Positions 25,501-33,315 of a stretch of 47,650 bases of DNA are shown one piece after another. Both the position numbers and the translations under genes were made by a program. The stretch lies in contig USBB01000018.1 of assembly GCA_900552795.1 (NCBI GenBank), positions 1-47,650 of the forward strand, written 5' to 3'. Source of the DNA: an uncultured Eubacterium sp. Its GTDB lineage: Bacteria; Bacillota; Clostridia; Lachnospirales; Lachnospiraceae. Positions within the stretch are counted from its first letter, which is position 1. Every line of letters starts with the position of its first letter. A model generated the notes under the pieces. The model had not been told where the DNA came from. It was given only the letters and a program-made list of their open reading frames with translations, and searched no databases.

Positions 25501-26390
25501 AATGGCTTATATGGTGTATCATCAAGAACCATATATTTTATACCATCTTTTTCTTTTATAATAACGTTTCCATTCTGGTCAGTTCTGCTCTCGTCAAGAT
25601 AAATACGTGCGTTAACCGTAAAAGCATAATTCAATAAATCAATTTTATTACCATTTGCATCCAGTCCGTCCTCAGTTCTTACATTAAGTCTTGTAACACC
25701 GCCTCCGATAACTTCAACTGTTACCATGTCATAAGTTGACTCTTCAGGCACAATCTTAACAACACCGGCTGCCGGCGCATTTCCATCCTGCTGCGTAACA
25801 ACCAGTCCGTTGCCTGAATATGTATTAGCCTTGAAACGTATCTTTTCTCCCGGTTCAAATACTCTTGTGTTAATATCTGTTATAGGCGTACCATTTCCAT
25901 CTGTGACTGTAATTGTAGCCTTTGTAACAACAGTTGCTGAAGCATTGCATAATTCAACTTTAGCTCCAGTATCAGGGTCAACCTGATAATACCTTCCGGT
26001 AACAACAGTTCTTCCGGCATTCTGCCCCATAATAACAGGATTAGCTCCCGTTGTAGTTGTACTTATGGTTCCGCCTTCTTTTACAAAAAGTGCAACACTC
26101 TCGTTCCTTACTTCCCACTCAATATTATCAGGATTTAATGCTGCCGGGTCATCACCACCTCTAAGCGAAGCAGTAAGCTGTATTGACGTAGCTCCTCCTT
26201 CAACACTGATTGTACTTGTATTAAGAGACATAGTTACTTTACCGTCAGCGTTGGCATATACCATATAACCTCCGACAATCAAAAGTGCTGCAATAACAGC
26301 ACCAACAATCTTCCAGCCTTGCCTAAGCTTCAGCTTGCCTATAGAAGCCACAATAACATTGAACTTATTACTTATCCTTTTTTTATCCAT
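22506..26390 (-). CDS. Giant membrane-anchored protein of about 14 Ig-like (BIG2) repeats
   Basis: A 1294-residue protein. The longest frame begins at 26501, but that ATG has no ribosome binding site and lies only a few bases after the predicted transcription start. The ATG at 26390 follows GGGAG and gives a basic N-terminus with one helix (residues 27-46), so the rest would lie outside. Roughly 14 Ig-like modules of 80-100 residues follow; the last eleven or so are BIG2-like with the W-x-SS-(N/D)...V-x-x-x-G-x-(V/A)-x-(A/T)...G pattern. From about the seventh module many carry a paired Cys (for example ICVVD...MCEIFV). There is no LPXTG, SLH or choline-binding end. Similar proteins are adhesins or wall spacers; the role here is unknown. 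Confidence 0.88.
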   Translation of the reverse strand: MDKKRISNKFNVIVASIGKLKLRQGWKIVGAVIAALLIVGGYMVYANADGKVTMSLNTSTISVEGGATSIQLTASLRGGDDPAALNPDNIEWEVRNESVALFVKEGGTISTTTTGANPVIMGQNAGRTVVTGRYYQVDPDTGAKVELCNASATVVTKATITVTDGNGTPITDINTRVFEPGEKIRFKANTYSGNGLVVTQQDGNAPAAGVVKIVPEESTYDMVTVEVIGGGVTRLNVRTEDGLDANGNKIDLLNYAFTVNARIYLDESRTDQNGNVIIKEKDGIKYMVLDDTPYKPFAMEELPTNIKYPALSGALFRSENEKIATIKAGNIVGIRAGVTQVSAGVYGYDSAGNEVPFSVVKLKVVVPYKKLGNEITTMNVGDKTQLMTSDNDGTLWYTSDKDIVELDAATGEVKALKAGTATITATRSPSDDLSSIYDLPYELTYKITVIDGFGLSSNNLTVNVDETVTLEALVTSEDLEKNPVTFKVENQPREDGTVPTQDLVKVSQDGKKLSITGVQSGTVHITGTQTVNGVTKSAMCVVYVTNPVRDMYIDPSSITIERGKTDVVQLHFEPEGPTNSTVIWGSSNPEVATVEGDSYKATITAVSGGNATITVISQDGMKVANCSVYVREPVTGVTLNETSVNSTMAIGKFQLTATVTPDGDGVNRDVTWTSSNTEIIKVDKNGLVTFVKPGHATIICNVVDGGKNYQATCEFFISIPVEHIKLDTTKATLSVGDKLRISAEVLPVTASDKTLYWESSNTNICVVDSNGLVQAVGTGSCTILCKSADGGMTAMCEIFVKQPVTSIVLSTTDITVRKGQVFWLNGTCLPENADNKQLTWMSRDEDVCTVESDGKVTATGAGTTSIIATSVDSGVTAFCTVTVTQPVTGITLNSDYQLLWVGAKYAIIPIIEPADAENKNVTYLSSDPTVASVDENGIVTALKGGSCVIEVTTEECKLTAACTIEVKEYVSSIELSETYKYLNVGASGTLTAKVGAATATNKNITWSSSNNDICSVDSSGNIIGHTPGTAVITATAADGSGVSATCIVRVVNPVLSISVEPSTLHLLVGESKILKANIYPENASIKDVKWISSDEKIAVVDEAGEVFALSPGKVKITAQSTDGNEVKGVCWVYVTPVVDITSLKINSSEIYMLAGKSRQLSVRVRPAINTDSYDWYSSDTGTVIVDGKGLITTVGPGTAEVYVESNSKGVMSTCIVHSLGISKSSITLEQYDKFWLDVLGIEEGDKVRWRSSNPRVCTVSQSGEVVARKAGTTTVTAVTHNKTLTCTVRVTNFR

Positions 26391-26513
26391 AAGAGCACTC
26401 TCCCTCATATAATATCTGTATGTTAAATAATATAGAACCTCAACCACAGGTATAATCTGACTTTTTGCTTCTGTAATCAGCTTTATATTATCTATCGACA
26501 TTTAATCTATTTA

Positions 26514-26542
26514 ATAATACCCTATTTAGGATATTTTTTCAA
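26514..26542 (-). promoter_or_regulatory. Predicted promoter of the BIG2-repeat gene
   Basis: On the minus strand TTGAAA (26537-26542), a 17-base spacer and TATTAT (26514-26519) give a good promoter with a start near 26507. The start codon chosen at 26390 leaves a leader of about 117 bases. Confidence 0.65.
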
Positions 26543-26610
26543 CATATACAGGGATTTTTTGTATTTTTTAACGGATTTTGTACGTTTTTGCGTCTTTGGC
26601 ACTTTCTATC

Positions 26611-26665
26611 AAAGTAAAAAGAGTCTCACAGTCGTAAGCAAGCTTACTTTGTGAGACTCTTTCTA
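26611..26665 (-). terminator. Intrinsic terminator after kdgK
   Basis: AAAGAGTCTCAC pairs perfectly with GTGAGACTCTTT, with an inner GTAAGC/GCTTAC arm. On the minus strand TTTTTACTTT follows. The symmetric flanks could stop transcription from either side. It begins about 30 bases after the kdgK stop. Confidence 0.88.
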
Positions 26666-26695
26666 TTTATGCACCGCTACTTATGTTTGCGATGA

Positions 26696-27727
26696 TTATC
26701 TCTGTACACGTCCTGAAGCATCTCCGCCTGCAAGTGTTTCAACTTCCTTGCGTGATACAAGGTTGAAGTCACCAGGGATTGTATGCTTAAGAGCTGATGC
26801 AGCAACACCATATTCAAGAGCATCCTTGAAGTTCTTACCGTCTACTAATCCGCAGATTGTACCAGCTGCAAATGAATCACCACCACCAACACGGTCTACG
26901 ATTGGGTGAATGCTGTATTCCTTTGAATGATAGAATTCCTTTGTATCTCTTGAGTAAATGCAAGCTGACCAGCCATTATCTGAAGCTGAGTGACTTACAC
27001 GAAGTGAAGAAATGCAATATTCAAAGTTGTAATCAGCTACCATCTGTTCAAAGATTGACTTGTAACCTGCAAGTTCAAGATCACCGCTTGTTACGTCTGT
27101 ATTACCAGGCTTGTAACCTAATACAAGTTCAGCATCCTCTTCGTTACCGATACATACATCAACATACTGCATAAGGTTCTTCATAACCTTCTGAGCCTTC
27201 TCTGAAGACCATAATTTCTTACGGAAGTTTAAGTCAACTGAAACCTTAACACCATGCTTCTTAGCAGCCTTAAGAGCTTCCTCTGTCAATACAGCTGCTG
27301 AATCTGAAACAGCTGGTGTAATACCTGTGAAGTGGAACCAGTCAGCACCTTCGAAAATCTTATCAAAATCAAAGTCAGCTGCTGTTGCTGTAGAAATTGA
27401 TGAATGAGCTCTGTCATAAACAACCTTTGAAGGTCTCATTGAAGAACCTGACTCAAGGTAATAGATACCAAGTCTTTCACCACACTTAGCAATGTTATCA
27501 GTCTTTACATTATACTTTCTTAATGCAGCTACTGCACACTCACCGATTTCATTATCAGGAACTGCTGTAACGAACTCTGCATCATGTCCATAGTTAGCAA
27601 GTGAAACTGCAACGTTAGCCTCACCACCACCATAGCATACATCAAATTCATCAGCCTGGATAAATTTTTCATTGTTTGGTGTAGATAATCTTAACATAAT
27701 CTCACCCATTGTTACTACTTTTGCCAT
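26696..27727 (-). CDS. kdgK: 2-keto-3-deoxygluconate kinase (PfkB family)
   Basis: A 343-residue PfkB-type kinase that phosphorylates 2-keto-3-deoxygluconate to KDPG. The N-terminus VVTMGEIMLRLSTP with YGGGEANVAVSLANYG is the sugar-binding PfkB signature 1; the catalytic motif DRVGGGDSFAAGTICGL near residue 275 carries the base Asp and the anion hole. GGAG precedes the ATG. It is third after uxaA and eda, which supplies KDG and uses KDPG, so the assignment as KdgK rather than fructokinase rests on sequence style plus context. Confidence 0.92.
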   Translation of the reverse strand: MAKVVTMGEIMLRLSTPNNEKFIQADEFDVCYGGGEANVAVSLANYGHDAEFVTAVPDNEIGECAVAALRKYNVKTDNIAKCGERLGIYYLESGSSMRPSKVVYDRAHSSISTATAADFDFDKIFEGADWFHFTGITPAVSDSAAVLTEEALKAAKKHGVKVSVDLNFRKKLWSSEKAQKVMKNLMQYVDVCIGNEEDAELVLGYKPGNTDVTSGDLELAGYKSIFEQMVADYNFEYCISSLRVSHSASDNGWSACIYSRDTKEFYHSKEYSIHPIVDRVGGGDSFAAGTICGLVDGKNFKDALEYGVAASALKHTIPGDFNLVSRKEVETLAGGDASGRVQR

Positions 27728-27760
27728 TTTTAAAAATCTCCTTTAGAATTTAATATTCAT

Positions 27761-27783
27761 TCCGGCGGATTTAAACCGCCGGA
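27761..27783 (-). other. Hairpin between eda and kdgK
   Basis: TCCGGCGG and CCGCCGGA form a perfect 8-base-pair GC-rich stem with a seven-base ATTTAAA loop. No T-run follows on the minus strand, so it is more likely a processing or stabilising element that sets relative levels of the two enzymes than a terminator. Confidence 0.6.
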
Positions 27784-27820
27784 TGATTACAGTTAAAATT
27801 ACAGAATTTTGTAAAATTAA

Positions 27821-28780
27821 TTACTTCTGTACAAGATGCATAGCAAATCCGCCGAATTCACCCTTGAAGTAGATAGCTTTCATCTTGCCATCCTTAACTA
27901 CTGCTGAATCCATATCGAATTCAAAGCCTCTCTTCTCGAGATGATAGATTGCTCTCTCAATATAGTTAGTTGCAATAGCAATATGTCCGTTAGCACCACG
28001 ACCCGGCTTTTTCATTAATTCAAAACCTGTACCTGCAAATACTGAGCTGTTGCCGACTTTCTTCTCAAAGCTGAACATCTTCTCAAATGTATCTGCCAAT
28101 TCCTCAGCAGCTTCGCCGCTTTCCATATTAACGCCTACATGTTTAACTTCAAAACCAAGCATAGCGTCAACAGCCTGCTTTGTAAGGTTCTTAATACCTT
28201 CAAAGTCACCTGCTGCAACCATGTCTTTCTTAACCATCCAAGAACCGCCGCAGCATACAATCTTACCGAAGTCAAGGTATGACTTTAAATTACCTGCGTT
28301 AATACCGCCCGTTGGCATAAACTTCATGTTTGTATAAGGTGCTGCCATAGACTTAATCATGTTAAGACCGCCTGCAGCTTCAGCAGGGAAGAATTTAACT
28401 ACATCAAGACCTAATTCAATAGCAACTTCAACATCTGAAGGGTTGCTTGTACCAGGTACGATTGGATATCCCTTATCTATGCAGTGCTTAACCACCTTAG
28501 GGTTAAGGCCAGGGCTAACGATAAACTTTGCTCCAGCGTTCATAGCTCTGTCTGCCTGCTCTGGTGTAAGTACTGTACCTGCACCAACTACTAATTCAGG
28601 ATACTTTGAAGCCATAATTCTGATTGACTCTTCTGCTGCAGCTGTTCTGAATGTAACCTCTGCACAAGGAAGTCCGCCTTCGATTAATGCCTTTGCTAAT
28701 GGTTCTGCATCCTTAGCATCGTCAAGTGCTATAACAGGAACAATACCAATTTTACCAAGTTCTTCTACAACTTTGTTCAT
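27821..28780 (-). CDS. eda: KDPG/KHG aldolase fused to a C-terminal glyoxalase-like (VOC) domain
   Basis: A 319-residue protein, against about 205-215 for a plain Eda. Residues 1-208 are the class I aldolase that splits KDPG into pyruvate and glyceraldehyde-3-phosphate: Glu41 in CAEVTFRT, GAGTVL, and the Schiff-base Lys129 in VVKFFPAEAAGG. Residues 211-319 (KHVGVNMESGEAAEELADTFE..., GRGANGHIAIATNYIERAIYHLEKRGFEF..., FGGFAMHLVQK) look like a VOC/glyoxalase-fold module. AAGGAG precedes the ATG. It lies 75 bases after uxaA in the same direction. The role of the extra domain is not known to me. Confidence 0.93.
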   Translation of the reverse strand: MNKVVEELGKIGIVPVIALDDAKDAEPLAKALIEGGLPCAEVTFRTAAAEESIRIMASKYPELVVGAGTVLTPEQADRAMNAGAKFIVSPGLNPKVVKHCIDKGYPIVPGTSNPSDVEVAIELGLDVVKFFPAEAAGGLNMIKSMAAPYTNMKFMPTGGINAGNLKSYLDFGKIVCCGGSWMVKKDMVAAGDFEGIKNLTKQAVDAMLGFEVKHVGVNMESGEAAEELADTFEKMFSFEKKVGNSSVFAGTGFELMKKPGRGANGHIAIATNYIERAIYHLEKRGFEFDMDSAVVKDGKMKAIYFKGEFGGFAMHLVQK

Positions 28781-28854
28781 TTTAAAATTTCTCCTTCTTA
28801 ATCAATGATACTTTTATTATAATTTTTAGTATTTCTTTTGTCAATTCATATTAA

Positions 28855-30336
28855 TTACAATGTTACACCCTGCTTAAATATTGCAAAATCATGGAATCCT
28901 TCCTCTTCAGCCTTAACTTTCTTGCCTGAAGCAACATCCAAAACAAGCTGGAACAGTTCTTTTGCAAGGTCTTCCTTGCTCATATCTTCCACCATTCTTC
29001 CTGCATTAAAATCAATCCAGTTAGATTTTCTGTCTGCCATAAGAGAATTTGTTGCAATCTTAACTGTAGGTACAGGTGAAGCAAATGGTGTACCGCGTCC
29101 TGTAGTAAAGAGCACAATCTGCGCTCCTGCCGCAGCACATGCTGTTGAAGCAACAAGGTCATTTCCCGGTGCACTTAAAAGATTAAGTCCCTTTGTCTCG
29201 ACTCTTTCACCATATTCAAGTACACCTTTTACAAGTGCTGAACCTGATTTCTGTGTACAACCAAGAGACTTATCTTCAAGTGTTGATATACCGCCCTTTT
29301 TATTACCCGGTGACGGATTTTCATATATTGTCTGTCCGTTTTTCTGGAAATACTCTTTAAAGTTATTGATAAGCTTTACAGTCTTGTCAAATATCTTCTC
29401 ATCAACGCATCTATCCATAAGAAGTGTCTCTGCACCGAACATTTCCGGAACCTCTGTAAGAATTGTAGTACCGCCCTTTGAAACAAGCATATCTGAAAAC
29501 GCACCAACAATAGGATTTGCAGTAATACCTGATAAACCGTCAGAACCTCCGCACTTCATACCTATAATAAGTTCCTTTGCACTGACCTTTTCTCTCTTAA
29601 ATGCAGCAGCATAAGCCATAAGCTCATCAAGCATCTTGCCTGCAACTTCCTGCTCATCTTCTACATCCTGTACTGAAAGGAATTTAACTCTGTCAGGGTT
29701 AACCTCTCCGATATATTCCTTAAGCACTCCGATATTGCTGTTCTCACATCCAAGACCAAGCACAAGTACTGCACCTGCATTAGGATGATTAATCAAATCT
29801 GCAAGAATTGTTCTTGTATTTTCCTGATCATCGCTCATCTGTGAACAACCATATGGATGAGTAAATGCTACAACTTCATCAACACCTTCTGGTTTTTTAG
29901 CTCTTGCAGCAGTCTCAATAGCTCTTGCAATTGAATTAACGCAGCCAACTGTAGGAACTATCCAAACTTCATTACGGACACCAACTTTTCCGTTTTCTCT
30001 CATATAACCTTCAAAAAATGCTTCTTCTGTAGGCTTAACATCAACACCTGTAGGGTTATATGTATACTCAAGAAGTTCTCCTAGCGCTGTCTTTAAATTG
30101 TGTGTATGTATCCACGCACCAGTCTCCACATCTTCCTGCGCATAACCGATTCTAAAGCCGTATTTAACAACTTCTTCACCCTTAGCAACAGGCTTTATCG
30201 CAAATTTGTGTCCCTGTGGGATATCCTCAACAGTTGTAACTGCATTGCCGCATACATCGAGTGATGTTCCTTTTGCAATGGGCTTTAAAGCCACAGCAAC
30301 ATTGTCGTTGTCATTAATTCTTATAAAATCCTGCAT
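28855..30336 (-). CDS. uxaA: Altronate dehydratase (UxaA)
   Basis: A 493-residue enzyme that dehydrates D-altronate to 2-keto-3-deoxygluconate. Residues 5-95 form the SAF-type N-terminal domain (VALKPIAKGTSLDVCGNAVTTVEDIPQGHKFAIKPVAKGE); the remainder is the UxaA catalytic part, with VWIVPTVGCVNSIA, HPYGCSQMSDD, GLGCENSNIG and GMKCGGSDGLSGITANP. The conserved Cys and His residues suit the iron-dependent active site of the family. GGAGG precedes the ATG. It heads the uxaA-eda-kdgK operon. A fused UxaA of this length is usual. Confidence 0.94.
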   Translation of the reverse strand: MQDFIRINDNDNVAVALKPIAKGTSLDVCGNAVTTVEDIPQGHKFAIKPVAKGEEVVKYGFRIGYAQEDVETGAWIHTHNLKTALGELLEYTYNPTGVDVKPTEEAFFEGYMRENGKVGVRNEVWIVPTVGCVNSIARAIETAARAKKPEGVDEVVAFTHPYGCSQMSDDQENTRTILADLINHPNAGAVLVLGLGCENSNIGVLKEYIGEVNPDRVKFLSVQDVEDEQEVAGKMLDELMAYAAAFKREKVSAKELIIGMKCGGSDGLSGITANPIVGAFSDMLVSKGGTTILTEVPEMFGAETLLMDRCVDEKIFDKTVKLINNFKEYFQKNGQTIYENPSPGNKKGGISTLEDKSLGCTQKSGSALVKGVLEYGERVETKGLNLLSAPGNDLVASTACAAAGAQIVLFTTGRGTPFASPVPTVKIATNSLMADRKSNWIDFNAGRMVEDMSKEDLAKELFQLVLDVASGKKVKAEEEGFHDFAIFKQGVTL

Positions 30337-30387
30337 AATCCGCCTCCTTTTTATATTTTATTTATTACAGTGTCAAAATTCTGATAA

Positions 30388-30526
30388 AAAGATTGCGTTT
30401 TACGCAATCTTAAGCGCGCGAGCGGTTCGCAAAGCGATAATTTCATTGCCGCGAGCTGCGCATTATCACACGCAGTGTGTTGTTTATGCAATAGGAAATT
30501 TCATCAAAATTTCATATTGCATAAAC
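30388..30526 (-). repeat. Modular palindromic intergenic element, copy B
   Basis: Directly follows the uxaB terminator in minus-strand sense. It opens with a long imperfect hairpin whose arms begin GTTTATGCAATA, then ACACTGCGTGTG, a GC-rich part (GCGAACCGCTCGCGCGC) and a perfect TTGCGTAAAACGCAA hairpin with a T-run. The ACACTGCGTGTGATAATGCG stretch is shared with copy C except for one base. Confidence 0.6.
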
Positions 30527-30550
30527 AAAGCGGATGCCAGCACCCGCTTT
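30526..30550 (-). terminator. Intrinsic terminator of uxaB
   Basis: AAAGCGG (30527-30533) pairs with CCGCTTT (30544-30550), with inner GC pairs. It lies about a dozen bases after the uxaB stop. The T-run is short, so readthrough into uxaA is possible. Confidence 0.65.
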
Positions 30551-30561
30551 GTATGTAAAAA

Positions 30562-32058
30562 TTAATTATTTACTAAATCTGTAACAACAGCTCTCATACC
30601 TCTTGCTCTGATATCTGCGACATAAGAAGAAACTGCTTCCTCAAGGCCTTCAACCTTTGTTAAATCCTCTCCGCCGAAGAACTTTGTATTGCTAAGGTAA
30701 GCATGTGTAAATTCTTCAGGAGATTTAGCTGAATTTTCCTTGAAGAAATCAAGTACAAACTTATCATCACGAATATTGTACTTCTCACCATTTCTGTCAC
30801 CAACAAGACAAATACCGCCATTAAACTCTGCTTCTTCCTGTGTTGAATAAAAGCTCATAAGTGCCGCAATTGAGAATGTAAGATACTTAGGCAGCTTATT
30901 AAACTTCTTAACATAACCTAATAATGAAGGAAGGCATCTTGCTTCCCACTTAGAAACTGAGTTCAATGAAATATCAAGAAGCTGATGCTTAACAAATGGA
31001 TTTAAGAATCTGTCTATAACAGCCTTTGCAAATGTCTCGCAATCTTCCTTTGATAATGAAAGTGTAGGAATTACTTCATCAAACAATGTTTCTTCCATAT
31101 ACTTTCTTATTGTAGGGTCATCCATAGATTCTTTAACAATATTGTTTCCTGCAAGGAATGACGCAAGTACAAATGATGTATGAGAACCATTAAGGATTCT
31201 AACCTTTCTTTCCTTGTATGGATGATGATCCTTTGTAAATACTACATTAAGTCCTGCTTCTTTAAATGGAAGTTCTTTCTCAAGCTGCTCCAAAGGAAGG
31301 TTTTCATCACTTTCAACAACCCAAAGACCAAATGTCTCTGCTCTGTCGATAAGCTGATCCTCATAACCCCACTCTTCACAAAGTGCAGCTGCATCTTCTC
31401 TTGGATAACCAGGTACAATTCTGTCTACAAGTGTAGGACAGAATGAACATGCTGAATTAACCCAAGTCTTAAATTCATCTTCAAGCTTCCAAAGTTCAAT
31501 AAACTTCATAATGCACTTCTTTAACTCGATACCATTATCTGCAATAAGCTCACATGGAAGTATGATTAAGCCCTTATCCGCAGCTCCGTTAAACTTCTTA
31601 TATCTTTCATAAAGAAGCTTTGTAAGCTTACCCGGATATGTCTTAGGAGGACATGCATTAAAATCATCTGTCTCATCAAATACAATACCTGCCTCTGTTG
31701 TGTTTGAAACGATGAAACGAAGTGTTTCACTTGTACCATATTCCATGAACTTGTCATAATCTTCGATTGCTGCAACAGCATCAACTACAGATGTTATCTG
31801 ACGTGTTATCTCCTTAGGCTGTCCATTTTCAAAGCCTCTTAACTGAAGTGTATACTGGCACTCCTGATCATGAAATCTTTCCAGTGTACCAAATTCGATT
31901 GGCTTAACGATAACAATGCCGCCATTGAAATCTGTCTTTTCATTAGTAACATCGAAGATATAATCAACGAACGCTCTAAGGAAATTACCTTCACCGAACT
32001 GCATAACCTTAACAGGTCTGTCAACTGCATGTGTAATACTCTTGTTTAATCTTTGCAT
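30562..32058 (-). CDS. uxaB: Tagaturonate reductase / altronate oxidoreductase (UxaB)
   Basis: A 498-residue member of the mannitol dehydrogenase family. It reduces D-tagaturonate to D-altronate with NADH, the second step from galacturonate. VMQFGEGNFLRAFVDYIFD near the N-terminus is the dinucleotide-binding start; RILNGSHTSFVLASFLAGNNIV and the Lys/His-bearing segments after residue 280 form the catalytic part. Fructuronate reductase (UxuB) is the nearest alternative, but the neighbouring UxaA argues for altronate. AGGAG precedes the ATG, and a strong promoter with a palindromic operator lies upstream. Confidence 0.92.
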   Translation of the reverse strand: MQRLNKSITHAVDRPVKVMQFGEGNFLRAFVDYIFDVTNEKTDFNGGIVIVKPIEFGTLERFHDQECQYTLQLRGFENGQPKEITRQITSVVDAVAAIEDYDKFMEYGTSETLRFIVSNTTEAGIVFDETDDFNACPPKTYPGKLTKLLYERYKKFNGAADKGLIILPCELIADNGIELKKCIMKFIELWKLEDEFKTWVNSACSFCPTLVDRIVPGYPREDAAALCEEWGYEDQLIDRAETFGLWVVESDENLPLEQLEKELPFKEAGLNVVFTKDHHPYKERKVRILNGSHTSFVLASFLAGNNIVKESMDDPTIRKYMEETLFDEVIPTLSLSKEDCETFAKAVIDRFLNPFVKHQLLDISLNSVSKWEARCLPSLLGYVKKFNKLPKYLTFSIAALMSFYSTQEEAEFNGGICLVGDRNGEKYNIRDDKFVLDFFKENSAKSPEEFTHAYLSNTKFFGGEDLTKVEGLEEAVSSYVADIRARGMRAVVTDLVNN

Positions 32059-32172
32059 CTTAAATCTCCTTTATTTATCGGGAATATCCCATTTTTTCAC
32101 CAGTAACGGCAATGAAAATAAGCGCAGATGTATCTGATTTAAATAAAATGTAACATCACACTTGTTTTTATC

Positions 32173-32201
32173 ATAATACCATTGTATAATTAATTTATCA
32201 A
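32173..32201 (-). promoter_or_regulatory. Predicted sigma-A promoter of uxaB
   Basis: On the minus strand TTGATA (32196-32201), a 17-base spacer and TATTAT (32173-32178). The start would be near 32166, about 108 bases before the uxaB ATG. The operator at 32204-32217 sits two bases upstream of the -35. Confidence 0.72.
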
Positions 32202-32203
32202 TA

Positions 32204-32217
32204 TGTAAGTGCTTACA
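32204..32217. promoter_or_regulatory. LacI-type operator (or cre-like site) between uxaB and the regulator
   Basis: TGTAAGTGCTTACA: perfect six-base arms around a central TG. LacI-family operators have this shape, and it also fits the CcpA cre pattern loosely. Placed between the divergent regulator and uxaB and next to the uxaB -35, it could control both. It is the only copy I found in the uronate region. Confidence 0.65.
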
Positions 32218-32293
32218 TTTTTTATTTTTTAAAATTAAGTTTATCATATTGTACGATTTTACTTGCTGCATACGCGGCGGAATGGTTTGTAAT

Positions 32294-33298
32294 ATGAATA
32301 TTTATGACGTATCAAAAAAAGCAGGCGTTTCTATTGCCACTGTGTCAAGAGTTATAAACGGCAACAGCAATGTAAGTGAAAAAACACAGCGAAAGGTGCT
32401 TGCTGCCATAAAAGAATTGAATTACACTCCCAATGTATTTGCAAGAGGTTTGGGACTCAACACAATGAAAACCATCGGTATCATGTGCACTGATTCTTCG
32501 GATATTTACCTTGCTAATGCCGTCTACTATCTTGAACAGGAATTAAGACGCAACGGTTACGATTCAATTCTTTGCTGTACAGGAAATGTATATGATACGA
32601 AAAAAAAATATCTCAATCTGCTTATGAGCAAGCGCGTGGACGGTATAATTCTTGCTGGCTCACAATTTGTTCCAAATACAGAAGATGCTGACAACAGCTA
32701 CATTACCGAGGCTGCTAAATCTGTGCCTATAGTTCTTGTCAATGGATTTTTAAAGGGCTGCAATATTTATTCAGTCATGTGTGATGATAAAGAGGCTGTT
32801 TATGATGCAACTAACAGATTGATTACATCCGGTCATAGTGATATTATCTACCTGTATACCAGTACTTCCTACAGCGGAACGAATAAGCTAAATGGTTATC
32901 TTACAGCCATGGCTGATTCCGGATTTACCGTAAAGCCGGAATATTACCACCTTTGCACCAAAAGCATAACTAAAGCAAGAGATTATCTTGATATGCTTTA
33001 CAGCAAAAGAATACATTTTGATGCAGTTATAACCTCAGATGATTCCCTGGCTGTAGGTGCTGTAAAATTTGCTTACAAAAGAGGTATCAGAATTCCTGAT
33101 GAACTTGAAATTATAGGTTATAACAATTCTGTGCTGAGCAGCTGTACAGAACCCGAATTAACCTCTATCGACAATAAGGTTGAACAGCTTGCGGTAACTG
33201 CTGTCAGCCTTTTAATGAAGGTTTTATGCGGAGAGCGTGTTGAACAGTTGAACACGGTTTCTGCCAATTTAATAAAACGCAACACAACAAAAATTTAA
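32294..33298 (+). CDS. LacI/GalR-family transcriptional regulator of uronate genes
   Basis: A 334-residue regulator. Residues 1-50 are the HTH (IYDVSKKAGVSIATVSRVINGNSNVSEKTQRKVL) and hinge; the rest is a periplasmic-binding-type effector domain (TIGIMCTDSSDIYLANAVYYLEQELRRNGYD..., DAVITSDDSLAVGAVKFAYKRGIRIPDE). The ATG at 32294 is used because the HTH of this family begins within a few residues of the start; an ATG at 32282 is possible. It lies 17 bases before uxaC and diverges from uxaB, so it probably senses galacturonate, glucuronate or an intermediate; that is inference from context. Confidence 0.9.
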   Translation: MNIYDVSKKAGVSIATVSRVINGNSNVSEKTQRKVLAAIKELNYTPNVFARGLGLNTMKTIGIMCTDSSDIYLANAVYYLEQELRRNGYDSILCCTGNVYDTKKKYLNLLMSKRVDGIILAGSQFVPNTEDADNSYITEAAKSVPIVLVNGFLKGCNIYSVMCDDKEAVYDATNRLITSGHSDIIYLYTSTSYSGTNKLNGYLTAMADSGFTVKPEYYHLCTKSITKARDYLDMLYSKRIHFDAVITSDDSLAVGAVKFAYKRGIRIPDELEIIGYNNSVLSSCTEPELTSIDNKVEQLAVTAVSLLMKVLCGERVEQLNTVSANLIKRNTTKI

Positions 33299-33315
33299 TT
33301 TTAGGAGGACTAACC

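Noticed and set aside
26391..26501. Longer N-terminus for the Ig-repeat protein (start at 26501)
   Set aside because: That ATG has no ribosome binding site and lies only about six bases after the predicted transcription start.
28838..29614. 258-codon plus-strand open frame opposite uxaA
   Set aside because: It is antisense to a clear enzyme gene, has low-complexity Ser/Pro composition and no Shine-Dalgarno sequence.
30343..30376. TTGACA (30371-30376) as a -35 for uxaA
   Set aside because: A -10 at a proper distance would put the transcription start inside the ribosome binding site, and no good -10 hexamer exists.
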